DNA of 64,000 bases from Hyphodiscus hymeniophilus (GCA_016508695.1 VNKQ01000005.1:806001-870000), one strand, 5' to 3'. Shown: positions 1 through 12,229, counted from the stretch's first letter. Notes: generated by a model not told the origin, from the sequence alone. Made by a program: numbers and translations.

Positions 1-1
1 T

Positions 2-3000
2 CCAGGTCCAGAGCTGCCTGACAAGGAGGGATTGTTTGCAAAAACACCAAGGAGAGATCCCCAACCGTCGCCTGCTGCAAGTCGACCCTCCCAAGCAAGT
101 CCAACCTACCCCGAATACAACAAGAGACAATACTACCCGCCACCAATGCCTGGAACAGTTGAACTAAATGGGGCATCCTCAGGAGGTAGTAACCTCATCG
201 CGCCTACTCCTAGCGGAATGAATCGGTTCGCATCGACAGCTTCAACATCTACTACAAGGGCAACCAGAGGCTCCCCTCCGCCACCAGAAACTCCGATCCT
301 GGGACCAGGCGAAGCTGGCGGTGGTATTGAGGCTCGATATGCTGCTGCTGGTATTGCCGGAACCGCAACTTTGAGTAGTCTTCAGGCACAGAATGCTGCG
401 GCGGCGCAACGATCAAACCAGTATGGTCCTCCACCTGTTCCACAGATGCCCCAATCGCCCGGTCTCGCACCCGCACAGCAAAATGTTCCTCGGCCGTGGA
501 CTCCAACTGAGTCTCCGGAAAATCAGCCCCATGGCCCACCAACGGTTTATCAAGGACTAAACCAAGTGACAACATCGGGATCTCCTCCGCAAGGTGGCAG
601 ACAAGGCTCCGAGTCGCAAGCGAGCGCACTTGAACAAGACTTCCAGCGCATGCAGATGTCACATTCTCCTCCGCCAGCATATTCCAGTGTAACTCCAGGC
701 GCAAGTGGAGGAGCTCAGACATATCCCAATGAGAAGGGACGGACGAATGTGCCTCCTGCTATCAACACTGCACCTCGTCCGGACATCGTTTCTCCCTTGA
801 CTTCACCTGCTTTGCAACATCCTGGCCATCCAGCCTTTGCAAACGATCCTAGAGAAGAAGCTACAATGCAGCAGCAGCCTGCTCAGCCTCAAGCTGCGCC
901 TGTGCAGCAGTTTGCTAATTCATCACCGTTCCAACCAGGTGGTCCAAGTTCACCGCCACCGCTTCCAGAAGGATGGATAGCTCATTTGGATCAGAACTCT
1001 GGACAATATTATTATATTCATCTGCCAACACAAGCAACTCAGTGGGAATTTCCCAAAGGACCGACGCCACTCAATCATGACATTGCGCCTCTTTCTCCAG
1101 CTATTTCAACTTACGGAAACCCTTTGGCGTCGCCAGGAATGAGTTCATTTGGCAAGACTCCTCTGAGCTCTCCGGGTTTTCCACCCCATACTCCGGGCTA
1201 TGCAGAAAGTATTATGAGCATGGCATCTCAGACTCCTACTGCTGCGGGATTTTCTGGACCCCCACCAAGTGCAGGTGTTGACATGTACAAAGTTGGTCCT
1301 ACTAATGGAGTATATTTTGGTCCATACCTGCGCTACGTCAACATGGATTTCGAGAGAGGTGTCTGGCTTGGAACAATCATGCTTGTCACAGATGCGCCAC
1401 AACCTCCAACGATTCACATTCACCAAAGTGTCGATTTGTCACCAAACCCACGTCAACTAAAGCCGAATCCAATTTTTACACATCAAAGGTGGACATTTTA
1501 TCGCTATGATGTAGATCTTCAGATGGGAGAAGGCCCAGGTGATAAGTGGACATATGCGATCACTTCCCACCTTGGTTGTACCCGTTACGAGTTTTTGGTA
1601 GCAGGACGCTATGAGACAAACTGGAGATTCATCGCCCACTCAGGGAACGACTTTGCAATGAACACCAGTCTGAACGAACGCTCGAAACTTGGAGGCATCG
1701 GCTTTATGTGGAAAGACATTTTACAAAAGAACGTTGAATGCGGTGGCTTCCACGTGCAACTAGGCCTTGGTGATCAAATTTATGGTGACCGGTTGTGGAA
1801 GGAGGTTCCACTCCTGAAGCAGTGGCTCGCTATGAGTGGGAAAGACAATCGAAAGAGTGCTGCTTGGACCGCGAGGCATGAAGAAGACGTTTCTCATGCT
1901 TATTTTCATTATTATAGTAGTCATTTTGATCAGCCATACTTGAGAGAAGCCTTTGCGCAGATTCCTCATATTTTGCAAATTGATGATCATGATATGTAGG
2001 TACCTTTGCTTCGATTCCCAGACTGAGCTGATTTTTGAACAGATTTGATGGCTTTGGGTCTTATCCTGAATACATGCAATCCTCCAATATGTTCAAAAAC
2101 ATTGGCCGTATCGGAATCGAAATGTACCTCCTCTTCCAACACCACACTACCCTCGAAATCCTCCGAAATGTAAACTCAGATACAGATTTATTTACCATCA
2201 CCGGCTCTGGCTGGCACTTTGTAAAATATCTCGGTCCCGCTGTGGTAGTGGTTGGACCTGATTGTCGGTCAGAGAGAAACCAACGTCAAGTCCTCGCTGG
2301 TCCAACATATCAAGGCTTATTCCCTAAAGTCGCAATGCTACCTCCCAGTGTCCAACACTGTATTTGGATGGTCTCTGTGCCCGTTATATACCCTCGGCTG
2401 GATACTGTGGAAAGCATTGCTCATACAATGGCAACAGGCAAGAAGGCTGTCACTGGTACCTACAATCTTCTTGGCAAAGTCACGAGTTCCGTCGCTGGCG
2501 TAGTAGGAGGGAAAGAGGTTGTAGCATCCGGATTCTCACAAGTGAAGAAAGCAGTCGGAAAATCTGGCCTTATGGGCAGCGTGCTCAATACGTTCGGAGA
2601 CATCGATATAGCCGACGAACTTCGAGACATGTGGACGCACGAATCAAAAGATCTGGAGCGAACATATCTGATCCGAACTCTGCAAGGTATAGCGCACCAG
2701 AAAGGAATCCGCATGACGTTCCTTTCCGGAGGTGAGCTAAACCCGCATCCTCTCCTTTCCCTCACGTCACGTCACTAACATACAAACAGACGTCAACTGC
2801 TGCGGTGCAGGCCTAGTCCATGACCCTTCGCACCCCAGTGACCACAAAACAATGTACCAAGTAATTTCCTCTGCCGTCGTCGCTGCCCCCCCTCCTTCCT
2901 ACGTCCTCAAAATGCTCCATAACAACAAACCCCTCTACGTCCCCGCCAACGGCCAAAAAACCACAAACCAAATCTCTGACACAAAGGAAGACATGATGGA

Positions 3001-3322
3001 GATTTTCCAGACCGATACTAATGGTGGACCCCGAGAGTTGAAGAAGCTGATGGGAAGGAGGAATTATGTTGCGTTTGTCGCGTATGATCCCGAGGCTATT
3101 GCTGGCACGAGTTATGCGAACAGTACGTATAATGGGAGTGTACATAGTGGGCACAGTGGGCTCGCGAAGTTAAGTCTTGCGGTGGACTTTGTGGTTCAGG
3201 GTGATGGGGGATTTAGTCCCCGACAAAGTATGGGCCAGTCATTATTCCGAGTTTGGAGTTTGGGCGGTGAGAGAGCGTGGAGAATTCGAGGGATGTTCTT
3301 GAGGAAGGAGGATGGGCGATGA
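2..3322 (+). CDS. WW-domain/PhoD-like metallophosphatase, 5' partial
   Basis: The reading frame is open to the left edge of the window, so the true start lies outside. I read three exons: 2-1995, 2043-2731 and 2790-3322, giving about 1,071 visible residues. The first ~300 residues are Pro/Ser/Gln-rich and probably disordered. A WW domain follows at about nt 950-1075 (LPEGWIAHLD ... TQWEFPKG, both Trp present). The PhoD-like phosphatase domain starts near nt 1270 (GVYFGPYLRYVN). The metal-binding signature IDDHDIFDGFGSYP is split by the first intron (1996-2042, 47 bp). The second intron is 2732-2789. PhoD-like enzymes are metal-dependent phosphodiesterases or phosphatases. The substrate here is unknown, and I see no signal peptide or membrane segment in the visible part. 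WW domains bind Pro-rich ligands, so self-binding or scaffold binding is possible but inferred. Confidence 0.9.
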
Positions 3323-3619
3323 GAGAGGACTGTCTATAACGAGTCTGAGCATTTGGAAGAGGGAGTCACGGGAAGCGTTGAGAATTACTTTTTGGATTCT
3401 TATATTTACTTCCGAGATAAAGCAAGCGAAAGAGAACAGAGCTTATGAATTACCTCCCCTGCTCACACTCTTGTAGTGAAGACTCGCGTCTATCAAGTCT
3501 CCAAAGACAACGCAGTCGAAACGAACTCGCGGAACCATTGTCCTCTATGGTATTCCAAGACTCCCAATTCTAGGTACTCAAAGCACACTCGCAAAACTAT
3601 CCTCTACCATATTGGGTAG

Positions 3620-4571
3620 TCAGAGGTTGAAAATCTTCTTCAACTGTGCTGCGGTGTCCTCTGGGTCTGTGACAGAGTGACCTATTGTTCGCTTGTCCTC
3701 ATAGATCTCGTAATCATTGCCTCCCTTGAACGTCTTGTCCCCGAAGAAGTGGATAGTCGTGTATTCGACCCCGCCGTTCTTCGCTTCATCCTCGAGGTGT
3801 TTCAGACAGTATGTCTTGTCCCAGCCAGTTGGGAAGACGTCGAAAGATATCTGACCACCAATAGAGTACCTGTCCCGGGATCAGCACGACGGAGCAAATG
3901 CCAGCTCCCAACTCTTCCACCTCGTTATGCAGGACCAGAGACTGTACTCACGTCAAGCCCAAGTCCGCAAATTTCTCCCTCAGAATTCCAACGAAGGTCT
4001 CCCGAATCTTATGTTCCAAGTCGTATCTCTGATACTCATTCCTCTCCGCCACGCTGGCATTCCTCCCAATGGGAGAGACATTGATCATCCCATTGCGAAA
4101 CTCCACAAAAGTACCCCTCTTGACGGGGATATCCAGATCCGCGATGTAGTGCAGGATGAACTTGAGCAGCTCCTTATACTTCGGCTCTCCCAGCCACTGG
4201 ATGAAGCTGTGACTCGCCAGCGGCTTTCCCAGCTTGTAGGCGGTCAGGCCGTTCTCGGCGAAGCAGAAGTCGAAGAGGCTCGTGACGGGGATGTCGGAGG
4301 TGCCGAGCTGCTCCTGCTGCTTGGCCAGGTCGGAGCCGCCCACGAAGCCGATGGCGCACGTCTGGCGGAGGGTGTGGAGGAGGTTGAGGATCTCTGGCGT
4401 CACGGTCTGAGCGGGGGGAGTGAGTTACGGGGAACAACTGAGCGTACCGTTGAGTTTTTGGTTGGAGGGGGTACGTACGAGGCGGGGGACGGTGAGCGTT
4501 CCGTCGACGTCGAAGAGGCAGATTGTGTTTGCGATTGGACGCTTGTCGAGGGGGGGGTAGGAAGTTGCCAT
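3620..4571 (-). CDS. SEC53: Phosphomannomutase (Sec53/PMM)
   Basis: Three exons on the minus strand (4571-4479, 4406-3952, 3869-3620) encode 265 residues, the usual size of eukaryotic PMM. The enzyme interconverts mannose-6-phosphate and mannose-1-phosphate (EC 5.4.2.8) in the cytosol and supplies GDP-mannose for N-glycosylation, GPI anchors and cell-wall mannans. The HAD nucleophile motif DVDGTLT is at residues 21-27 (Asp21, Asp23). Later family landmarks are FVGGSDLAKQ, FVEFRNGMINVSPIGR, GGQISFDVFPTGWDKTYCL and HFFGDKT. Intron 1 is 4407-4478 and intron 2 is 3870-3951. It is convergent with the PhoD-like gene, about 300 bp away. The N-terminal exon is not an ORF of its own and was found from the frame and the DVDGT motif. 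Confidence 0.97.
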
Positions 4572-5885
4572 GTTGAAGTCGGATCGGACTGGTTGACAGA
4601 TGTGTTGTAGAGTTTGCGAGATGGAATGACAGTTGGCGGTCTGAGGAATATTTGAATGTTTGGGAACTTTGGATGGAGGTCAGAGAGCTAGTGGTGGTGG
4701 GGTAATTCTGCGGGACAGCTGGGGCGCGGCTATTCAGGGGTTAGAGTACTGTACTGTACTGTGCTTATTAGTGTGCTGACTTTAAGGTGCCTGTAATTCC
4801 GCTAGCAACGGCTAACTGTTTCTTCTACGGATGTACAATCTATTTAGAGATGAAACCAGATATATGATATTATCATGGCCAAAAGCCGAGTCATAGTCCG
4901 CGTACCATGGAGTATGACATCGATCAATTTCAATTCACTGGTTGTATCTTGACACAGCCTTCGACAAGCCTGCTCTTTCCTCACTCTTCAACGTTGTCCT
5001 CTGATTTTTAAGATGAAGGAGAGGAGATACGAGTGAATACTCCCTTCTCCCAGTGGAGATTGAGGAGTTGTGAACAGATCTCGCAGCTTTTCATGGTCCT
5101 GAGTCACAGGACGCGTAGCTCGGACTCGAGCTAATCTTGATCCTCGTATCCTTCTTCAACCAGGTCTATAAGAACACCTGTTCTTTTATCTGTCCTAGTA
5201 TGACAGCGGGTTGCTTCTTCCTTCCTGCCTTCGGTCGAGCAATGGAGCGATAGACCTCAGAGCGGCCACTATCTGCGCCTTGCGGAGCCTTTGATGAACT
5301 CGTTCGAGTCTCGTTCAATGTGGAGCTGAAGATTTGATTACGTGCTCTTTAGACTTGACCTATGACAACACCTCAAGATTCAGATGACTGTTACAAGACA
5401 TATCCAGCTATCAGAAACTCACGCCTCGAAGAGCACGCGCAGAGTCGCATCCTCTGTAGCTCAAAGTTGGAGACTTCGATTGCGGAACAGGATTGAGTAG
5501 AACGGGGAAGCTTGTCAGAAAACACGATTTATGGTATTTGCATTTCCAATGTTGGGCCGAGAAAGATTAGACTTCAGGGATAATAGAGAATATACCTTTT
5601 GGATGACGAGTCTAAGCTTGCCACGTAAAGCTAGGGACACTCCACATTAATATTAAGCAAGATTGACACCGTTCTAGATCGAATTTTGGATGCTTCGGTA
5701 GTGTGGATAACTAAGGCGGACGAAGAGAAGCTTGAGCTTTCTACATGAGTTGAGAGACTTGCCGTTGCGAAAAGTTTCGGACCTGAGTAGACCTCGGCGT
5801 ACGAAATGCATCAGGTTACACGGACGAGTCTATTCTACGAAGGAGAGTACATCTAGCACATGTGATCTCTAATTCTCATCTATGA
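4572..5885. other. Intergenic, no gene seen
   Basis: This 1.3-kb stretch lies between the phosphomannomutase start and the aminotransferase stop. I found no ORF with recognisable protein content and no tRNA-like fold on either strand. It holds a short GTACT microsatellite near 4747-4764. The part next to 4571 presumably carries the PMM promoter. Confidence 0.6.
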
Positions 5886-7251
5886 TTACCCCCAAGGATG
5901 ATCAACATTTCCGTACATGATGTCTCCTAACCACTGCTTCAAAAGTGCAGCATAGTGACCGGATGTTCCATCTCCCATTGGAATGTCCAATTCTTCGTCC
6001 TTAAAATTGATAGCAGACACTGGTGTAATAAAGTACTATCACTCATTAGCTCTTGATCATATCTCGTACCAATATGATGAACCAGGAATACTCACAGCAG
6101 TCCCTGAGACGAAAGCCTCTACCAGTCTCCCTTCCCTCTGAGCCTCCTCGACCTCCAGCATAGTAAGTGTCCTCTCAACCACATCTACCGGCCCCACCTC
6201 CCCGGCCAGGTATCTTGACCCCTCTACCAACCTCTCCTTGGCCAAATCGAGCACACTCCTCCTCGTAACTCCATCCAGGATAACCTTTGAGTCCAACGGC
6301 GCCGTTACCATCTCCGTTCTCCCCTCTCTGGTCTTCCAGACCAAAAAGAAGTTACTCGCTCCCGCCTCCGTGACCTCATGTTCTTGCTTGTTATTCAACA
6401 GCCACAAGATCTGATCATACCCCCTCTTCCTCCCTTCCATCTGGCTCCCGAAAGAAGGACCATAATTAGCCCCGACTTTCGTATACCCGAATCCGCCCGG
6501 CCATGCGCGGGTGTCGTCTTTGGACGCGAGGAGCTTCAGGCCCGGGGGTTTTGGGGGTGAACCTGGAGGGGAAGAAGTTGAGAGGTCGGGCCATGGGACA
6601 GCTAGGATGAAGAGGAGGACTTCTGATGGCGGTGAGACGCCGAGCTGTTCCCCATTCCCGATCATCGCTGGCCGAAGGTAGAGGAATGTCCCCGGGCGAG
6701 ATTTTGGCAGCCAACCTAGAAAATCGGTCGAATCAACGACGTAATCTTGGAGAGGATAGGGAGCACTCACGAGGACCATCGACTGCCAGGAAGGCTTTCA
6801 GGATCTTCTCCAGCTCGACCGGATCAAACGGCGGCAATGAAACCCTCAGGGAACTCGTGACCAATCTCGCACAGTTCCTGTCCGGTCTGAAAAGTCTCAG
6901 TTTCCCATCGTATCCCCTGTAGACCTTCATCCCCTCAAAGCACTGCGTGGCATAATGGAGACAAGATGCGGTGGGCATGATGGTCAAAGGGCCATAGGGT
7001 TTGAGCTCCGGCGCGTGCCAGCCGGCGTCCTCGGTCCACTTCACCATCACCATGTGATCGGTACATGCTTTTACGGACCAGATCTCTTTGCTATCGGGCT
7101 CGGGGACGGGGCGGAGAGTTGTGGTGCGTGTGATGGTCAGTTTTGAAGCATCAAGATCTTGAATTGCTGGGTTGGATTGGAGGTGTGTTTTGGCGTCTTG
7201 GATGCCGGAGGCTTGAAGGGACGAGGCGGAGGGGACTGTGTGGCCGTTCAT
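5886..7251 (-). CDS. Branched-chain amino acid aminotransferase-like
   Basis: Three exons (7251-6771, 6715-6096, 6035-5886) encode 416 residues. It is a fold-type IV PLP transaminase that would interconvert Leu/Ile/Val and their keto acids with glutamate/2-oxoglutarate. The PLP lysine is Lys240 in GGFGYTKVGANYGPS. Other BCAT landmarks are LHYATQCFEGMKVYRG, FRPDRNCARL, GTFLYLRPAMIGN, TEAGASNFF and DGVTRRSVLDLA. The second acceptor was fixed at 6036 because only that choice restores YFITPVSAINFKD in frame. I took the ATG at 7251. The N-terminus (MNGHTVPSASS) is not an obvious mitochondrial presequence, so a cytosolic isozyme is likely but unproven. An upstream in-frame extension exists only with non-ATG codons. 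It could be a specialised BCAT paralogue rather than the main Bat1/Bat2. Confidence 0.93.
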
Positions 7252-8149
7252 TGTGAAGCACCTCTCTTCCACTATCTGGGGTTTGGTAGAATGGGAACTA
7301 TTCAGGTGTAAGCAATGACTTCTGGGTGTCTGAAAGGTAGTAGATATCAGACCTGAAGCGTGACTCAACGCTACCGGTAGAATTGACGACCGTGCGAGTC
7401 TCTCGAGATTCTCTGGTCTTTCTGGTGCTTCGAGGAACCCAGACCTTCTAAACTTTCAGACAGCGTTATGTGGCTTTAGAAAAGCGAAGGCAAAGAGCGT
7501 TTACTAATCAGTATCAGTTATCTTGTGGTTCAGAAGTGGCAAACATCGTATATTGTATCGTTATCTGAGACGTCAGTCCTAGCGTCCGACCTTAGGAGAT
7601 CTCGCACGCTAGGCAGGTCAAATAAGATACTTTCGTAACGCTCGCAAATAATATGGCGCCCTTTTTCTATACAGATTTGTATAATGTAGGATTCGAAGCG
7701 AGGAATGTGTGTGTTTTTCCCTTTTTGACTTTTGAGGTATTGATAAAATAATGTGAATGAAATAATGTTAAGTACGAGTACCATTTGAATACACATACTT
7801 TAATATCCATTATTTTTACATGTATTTACAATTCCTTTTGGTGTGAAACACACCAGAAGCTTCACATTATTTGGAGGTCGGACGGGCGAAGACCTTTTAC
7901 TATCCTTGTGCTGCACAGTAATATGTAGGCTCGGACTGCTTAATGGTTGGTGCTTAGATGCATTTCCCAATAACGGATATTTTCGATCAGATCAATCAGG
8001 TGTGGGGAGGACTATCATATCATTTTTTGAATAGACTATCGTACTCCATTGGTATTCGTAAGGGTATGCCAGAACTGCTCAATTACGCCCATTCAACATT
8101 TTTAACTCTGCATCTTGCGTCGTCCCCCATTCTTCCCACAATCCTAAAC
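7252..8149. other. AT-rich intergenic region
   Basis: About 0.9 kb between the aminotransferase start and the stop of the histidine-phosphatase-like gene. Only short random ORFs are present (for example 88 codons on the minus strand at 7530-7796) with no recognisable protein features. The right half is clearly AT-rich and may contain the downstream gene's 3' UTR. Confidence 0.55.
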
Positions 8150-9645
8150 CTAAGCCTTGGGAGTCGCAACACTGCCAGTCGGCGAAGCTCCAGCAGCACC
8201 AAGTCTCTTCTTACTCACCAATCTCATTCCACCTAGAAGAATAATGAGCGCTTCGACGCCGAGAATGACAGCCAAGGTGACCATAGCACCAATAACACCT
8301 GCAACAGCCTTAGAGATACCCCCACCAGACGACGACGAAGCGGAGGCAGATGGCGACGAGGAGGTGGAAGTCGAAGCAGATGCACAAATTCCGGTCGTGT
8401 TTCCACAGGCAGAACACCAATCGGCCTGGTCTCCAATAGCGAACTTGTTCATTTGGTCAACGAACGTTGGCCATGGCAGGACAGTCTCGCTCTGATTGAA
8501 CAAGGGGTATGCAGTCAAAGGATTCGCGGACGCAGTTCCGTTGGAGAACAGAAATCGGACTGAGATCTGATTATTTGCTGGGTAAGATGTGTTCGAGACC
8601 GTGGCATTGGTGACCAGCTCGAAAGTCATCGATGAAGCGTAGTCCACGATACCGGTAAAGTCGGCACTCACCGCAGGAAGTTGGGCGAGACCAAAGAACG
8701 ACAAGAAGGATGCATAGGCCCCGAATTGGATGCCAATTTGTTGCTTTGACTTCCCAGTGACTGTGCTGTTGAGCTGTTGTAAGATTTGTGCTGCGAGGGT
8801 AGATCCAGCGATTGCTCGGATAGACTCAGTGCTATTATATGCCAGATTAAACTCGTGGTTATCAGCGAGGGTTTGTAATTGGAAAAGTGTATCGGTGGTA
8901 AGGAGATCGCCTGAGGGGATAGTCTTGTTGTGGATCTCGGATACATGGATCAAATCATAGACTGCGCCGCGTTAGCAAACCATACATGAACGAGCAAATG
9001 GATGGACATACTGGTGTAAGCATTTTTGAAGGTATCTGTAGCTGCCGTAAAGGTACCATTGATTGTAGGCAAAATCGATTGGTAGAACGATGCAGTGGAG
9101 TTCAGCTTCTCCATGTACTCGGCAGAGATGAAGTAGTTATTCGAAGAGACAATTGCATTTCCACATCCACTGGAGCCCTGAAGCCACGCCGAGTTCTCCG
9201 AGTTGGAGCTTGAGGAGGCAGATGCGACAGCATTTACAGGAATGAGCTGGAAGCCATTCATTGGAGCTGTCACGTTTGTTCCATTGGCAAGGGATTGGGT
9301 TCCAAGGACATCTCCAACCGGTGGGTAGAGTCCTTGAAGGAAGCCCGCAGCAGAATTCTGGAGAACCGTATCGACGGGAGCTTGAACGCTCAATTGTGAG
9401 TTTTTGACGAGGTTGGAGCTGATCCCAAAGATCGGAGAAGAAGCATTGGCGTCAATGTAGCGATTTCTGTAGAAGTCGCCTGATGCATAGACCTGCGTGT
9501 ATCCAAGATCTGTCAAAGAGGTAGGGGCAAAGCTCTTGGATGTGCGGTCTCCATGGCGATGGAATATATAGACACCGAGGACAGTCTCTTGTGCAGAGAT
9601 GAGCGGGAGGAGGGAGGAAACGAAGAGAAGCTGCTTGGCGAGCAT
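8150..9645 (-). CDS. Membrane-anchored histidine-phosphatase-superfamily protein
   Basis: Two exons (9645-9012 and 8961-8150, intron 50 bp) encode 481 residues. Residues 1-18 form a signal peptide (MLAKQLLFVSSLLPLISA). The branch-2 histidine phosphatase motif RHGDRT is at residues 30-35 with the nucleophile His31. There are many N-x-S/T sequons, a Ser-rich stalk at about 405-424 and one transmembrane helix at about 430-455 followed by basic residues. It should therefore sit at the cell surface or in the secretory/vacuolar lumen with a short cytosolic tail. Where acid phosphatases and phytases have the C-terminal His-Asp proton-donor motif, this protein reads IQFGAYASFLSFFGL (residues 289-303), so the HD pair seems to be missing. 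It may be a low-activity phosphatase, a pseudoenzyme or an enzyme with another donor. The ATG at 9645 starts the signal peptide; longer readings begin at TTG. Confidence 0.9.
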
Positions 9646-10883
9646 CTTGGGCCAAGTTGTATGCTTGAGCTTAAGTGGATCGACTGCGTCTTGGTCTTGG
9701 TCTTGAACTTTCAGAGTGAATGGCAGGTACTGCAAAGCTCAATCGACCAGAACAGTAACAATCGAACGAGGAGTAAGTGGGAGGAATGGGTATTCTTATG
9801 AGTGGCAGCTACAGTAGCCATAGTGGGAGGTGGGGACGCCACTGCGCCAGATGCAGAGCTTATCTCTGGGTAGGTAAGGTAGGTAGGTAGGCAGGCACCA
9901 GGTAACCCAGAGGCTCCCGCAGCACTACGAGTAAGCAGACTGATGGACTGACTCCCTTTCTCCGGCCCATCACCCGTCAATCAAGCAACCTTGACATCTG
10001 GACTCTGGACTCTGGACTCTGGACTCTGGACTCTGGACTCTGGACTCTGGACTCTGAAGACGGACGATTCACACCAATTTGATTATTTGATTATTTGAGT
10101 TCGTGTGGTTACATAACACACTCGCAGAAAGCTGGTGAAGGCAGGAAAAAGAAGCTGTCCAGTGCAGTTAGTCACTCCAATGACAAGTCCGGAGGTGTCC
10201 CCCACCCTCTCCCCCTCACTAGCAGACCTTGTCTCCCGCCAAGATCCGCCGCAGGACCGAACGCTGCAAGAATTGCCATTAGTATCGTCCTCGGCTAGAT
10301 TACTCTGTACTGTGATGATGATTGGTTCAGATGGCGCCAAGCCTCACCTGTGCGAGAGGGAGGCGAGACTCGGTAAATGCTACTACTCTCTGTTGACAAT
10401 AATGAAGCTAGCAACGGGAGTCGGAGGTCGCCTTCGTGCACATCGTGTACACTTTGTGGATTCACTCTCGAAGTGAAGGTTGTATGAGCTTGCCGTTCGT
10501 TCCGTGGGATGTTATGAACGAGGGAAGGTTTGCTTCCACAGTAATCGTACCCAGCATACCTTAATTGGTGCAGCGCTAGTGATACAAATCACGTGCCCAG
10601 GTCTACGGACTTTTGTACCTTATTGAACAACTCCTCGGACACTGGCTAAGCTCGGCCGCCATATCGATTGCCATTGACAATTAGGCACTCCCGTTCTATG
10701 GACTGAGAGAACTAGCGTGTCAGCTGATTCATGGATCCGCAAAGTGCAAGCGTCGTATGAAGTTTATTGCTGTCACATATACTACAAACAAGAGGCGAAA
10801 CCAGATCATCGAGATCAAGCCAGCCCCTCTTCCACCTTCCCACTCAAGTTCTCCTCATTCCAAAGTCCCCCGATGACGAAAAC
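9646..10883. other. Intergenic with simple repeats
   Basis: A 1.24-kb gap between the histidine-phosphatase-like gene and the phosphate carrier. It contains a GTAG-type run near 9870-9896 and the 7-bp tandem array at 9998-10055. Overlapping ORFs at 10083-10476 on both strands have no recognisable content and I do not call them genes. Confidence 0.55.
9998..10055. repeat. 7-bp tandem repeat (CTGGACT)n
   Basis: About eight uninterrupted copies of the heptamer CTGGACT run from 9998 to 10055. The unit is not a multiple of three and lies outside any gene. Perfect copies suggest recent slippage and a length-polymorphic locus. Confidence 0.95.
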
Positions 10884-12229
10884 TTACGCCTTCTGGGGTG
10901 GTGGTGCAGCCCCTCCAGTTGTTGGAAGGCCCATGAAGATCTTGAAGTAATCCTGCAACCAGTCAGCAAAGTCCCATAGCATCAAGATTCGAAAACTCAC
11001 GTATATCATCCATTGCAGGCCTGTCAGAGTACCAATCATGATGATGCGAATGGGAAGCCCACTCCACAAGCCTGCGAATCCAATGTCCTTGTAGATTCGA
11101 CCCATAGCAGCTCCAAAGGCCTCACCCGCTTGGCGGTTGGCATTGAGTTTGGAGACCTATCAATTTTAGCTGGACGCTCGACAATCTACCTCATCTTGTC
11201 GAACATACCATGACATCCGCAGGGTGAGAAACGATAGCGCAGAGAATACCAGCAAGATAACCACCAGTGAACGACACCGCAGTCTGGGCGCCTTTGCCGT
11301 AATCAGATTTCTGACCAGGAAGACGTTCGTAGATCATCTCGACAATGGTTTCGAAAGAGGCGAATTTCATCATGGTGTAAGGAATTTGGCGACCCCAGAG
11401 AGGGTACAAGCCTTTGTATAGACCCGCAGTGCCTTCCTTTGCAACAATCGAAGAGATACCATCGAAAGTACCTTTCGCGAAGGGAGGAATGGTAGTTTGC
11501 ATGCGGACCTTGACAGCTTCGAACGGGCAGAGAGCAATATCGGCAATGAACTCGGCAGAGGCGGAGGCGGTCAGGTAGAGAGAGGTCTTGTATTTGTGCG
11601 CATTTTCAGCACCTACAAGGTCGGCGTAGAACTTCTTGAAAAATTCGTATCCTCCATATTTGAAGGCACCTTGAGCGCTATATCCAAAGAAGGTTGGGGA
11701 CCATCCGGTGTAAATTCCTCGGAATCCTTCGGCGCGGCCAATCTTACCCCAAGCCTGGAAGTTTCCGGTGTACATCTTCGAGTCAACTTGACGACGACAT
11801 TTGACTAGATCGAGAGGAGTGACAGCGGTATGAGTGAGGCCCTATCAACAGGTTCAGATCATGAATTGTAAGGTGTTGACAGTAATTGAAGTCTCGGAAA
11901 CTGGGCGAGTAGGCACTTACACATGCAAGCAGACCGCCGAAAGTGCAAGCAGCATAGTACTTGGCGCTATACAGCTCGATATGACCAGCCTTAGCCTGAG
12001 CCTTTGAGCTGGCCTTCTCAAACTCCTTTTGAGCTTCCACACTTAAAGCATTGGCCTTATTCTTCGCATCGTCAACAACTGACCATGCTGTGTAGATATC
12101 CCTAGCTTGAAGAGGGGTTCGCTTGGGAGCAGAGATCGGTTCTGCAAAGGCTTCTGGGCGTCGCCCAAAGGGAATTGCAGGGTGAAAACAATCATGGAGC
12201 GTCCCTTGGGTAGGAAAGAGCAGAGGCAT
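10884..12229 (-). CDS. MIR1: Mitochondrial phosphate carrier
   Basis: Four exons (12229-11921, 11841-11209, 11156-11001, 10952-10884) encode 388 residues. The protein imports phosphate across the inner mitochondrial membrane for ATP synthesis. It has three mitochondrial-carrier repeats with signatures TPLDLVKCRRQ, CPFEAVKVRMQ and HPADVMVSKLN. The last signature is split by intron 3 and has the phosphate-carrier Ser in place of the usual Lys/Arg. The first ~80 residues form a long extension before the first helix, as in fungal Mir1-type carriers. The C-terminus is GLPTTGGAAPPPQKA. Intron 4 (10953-11000) is 48 bp, a multiple of three and free of stops, so retention would add 16 residues within the last helix region. 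A Pic2-type assignment is possible; the sequence alone does not settle it. Confidence 0.95.

Noticed and set aside
252..722. 156-codon minus-strand ORF opposite the PhoD-like gene
   Set aside because: It is antisense to a Pro/Gln-rich coding region and has no protein features; it is a shadow of the real gene.
6466..7146. ORFs opposite and beside the aminotransferase exons
   Set aside because: They overlap verified BCAT exons in other frames and have no recognisable content.
5886..12229. Possible secondary-metabolite or phosphate-acquisition cluster (aminotransferase, phosphatase, phosphate carrier)
   Set aside because: There is no synthase, tailoring enzyme or cluster regulator. The carrier is the mitochondrial housekeeping type and the neighbours are unrelated.
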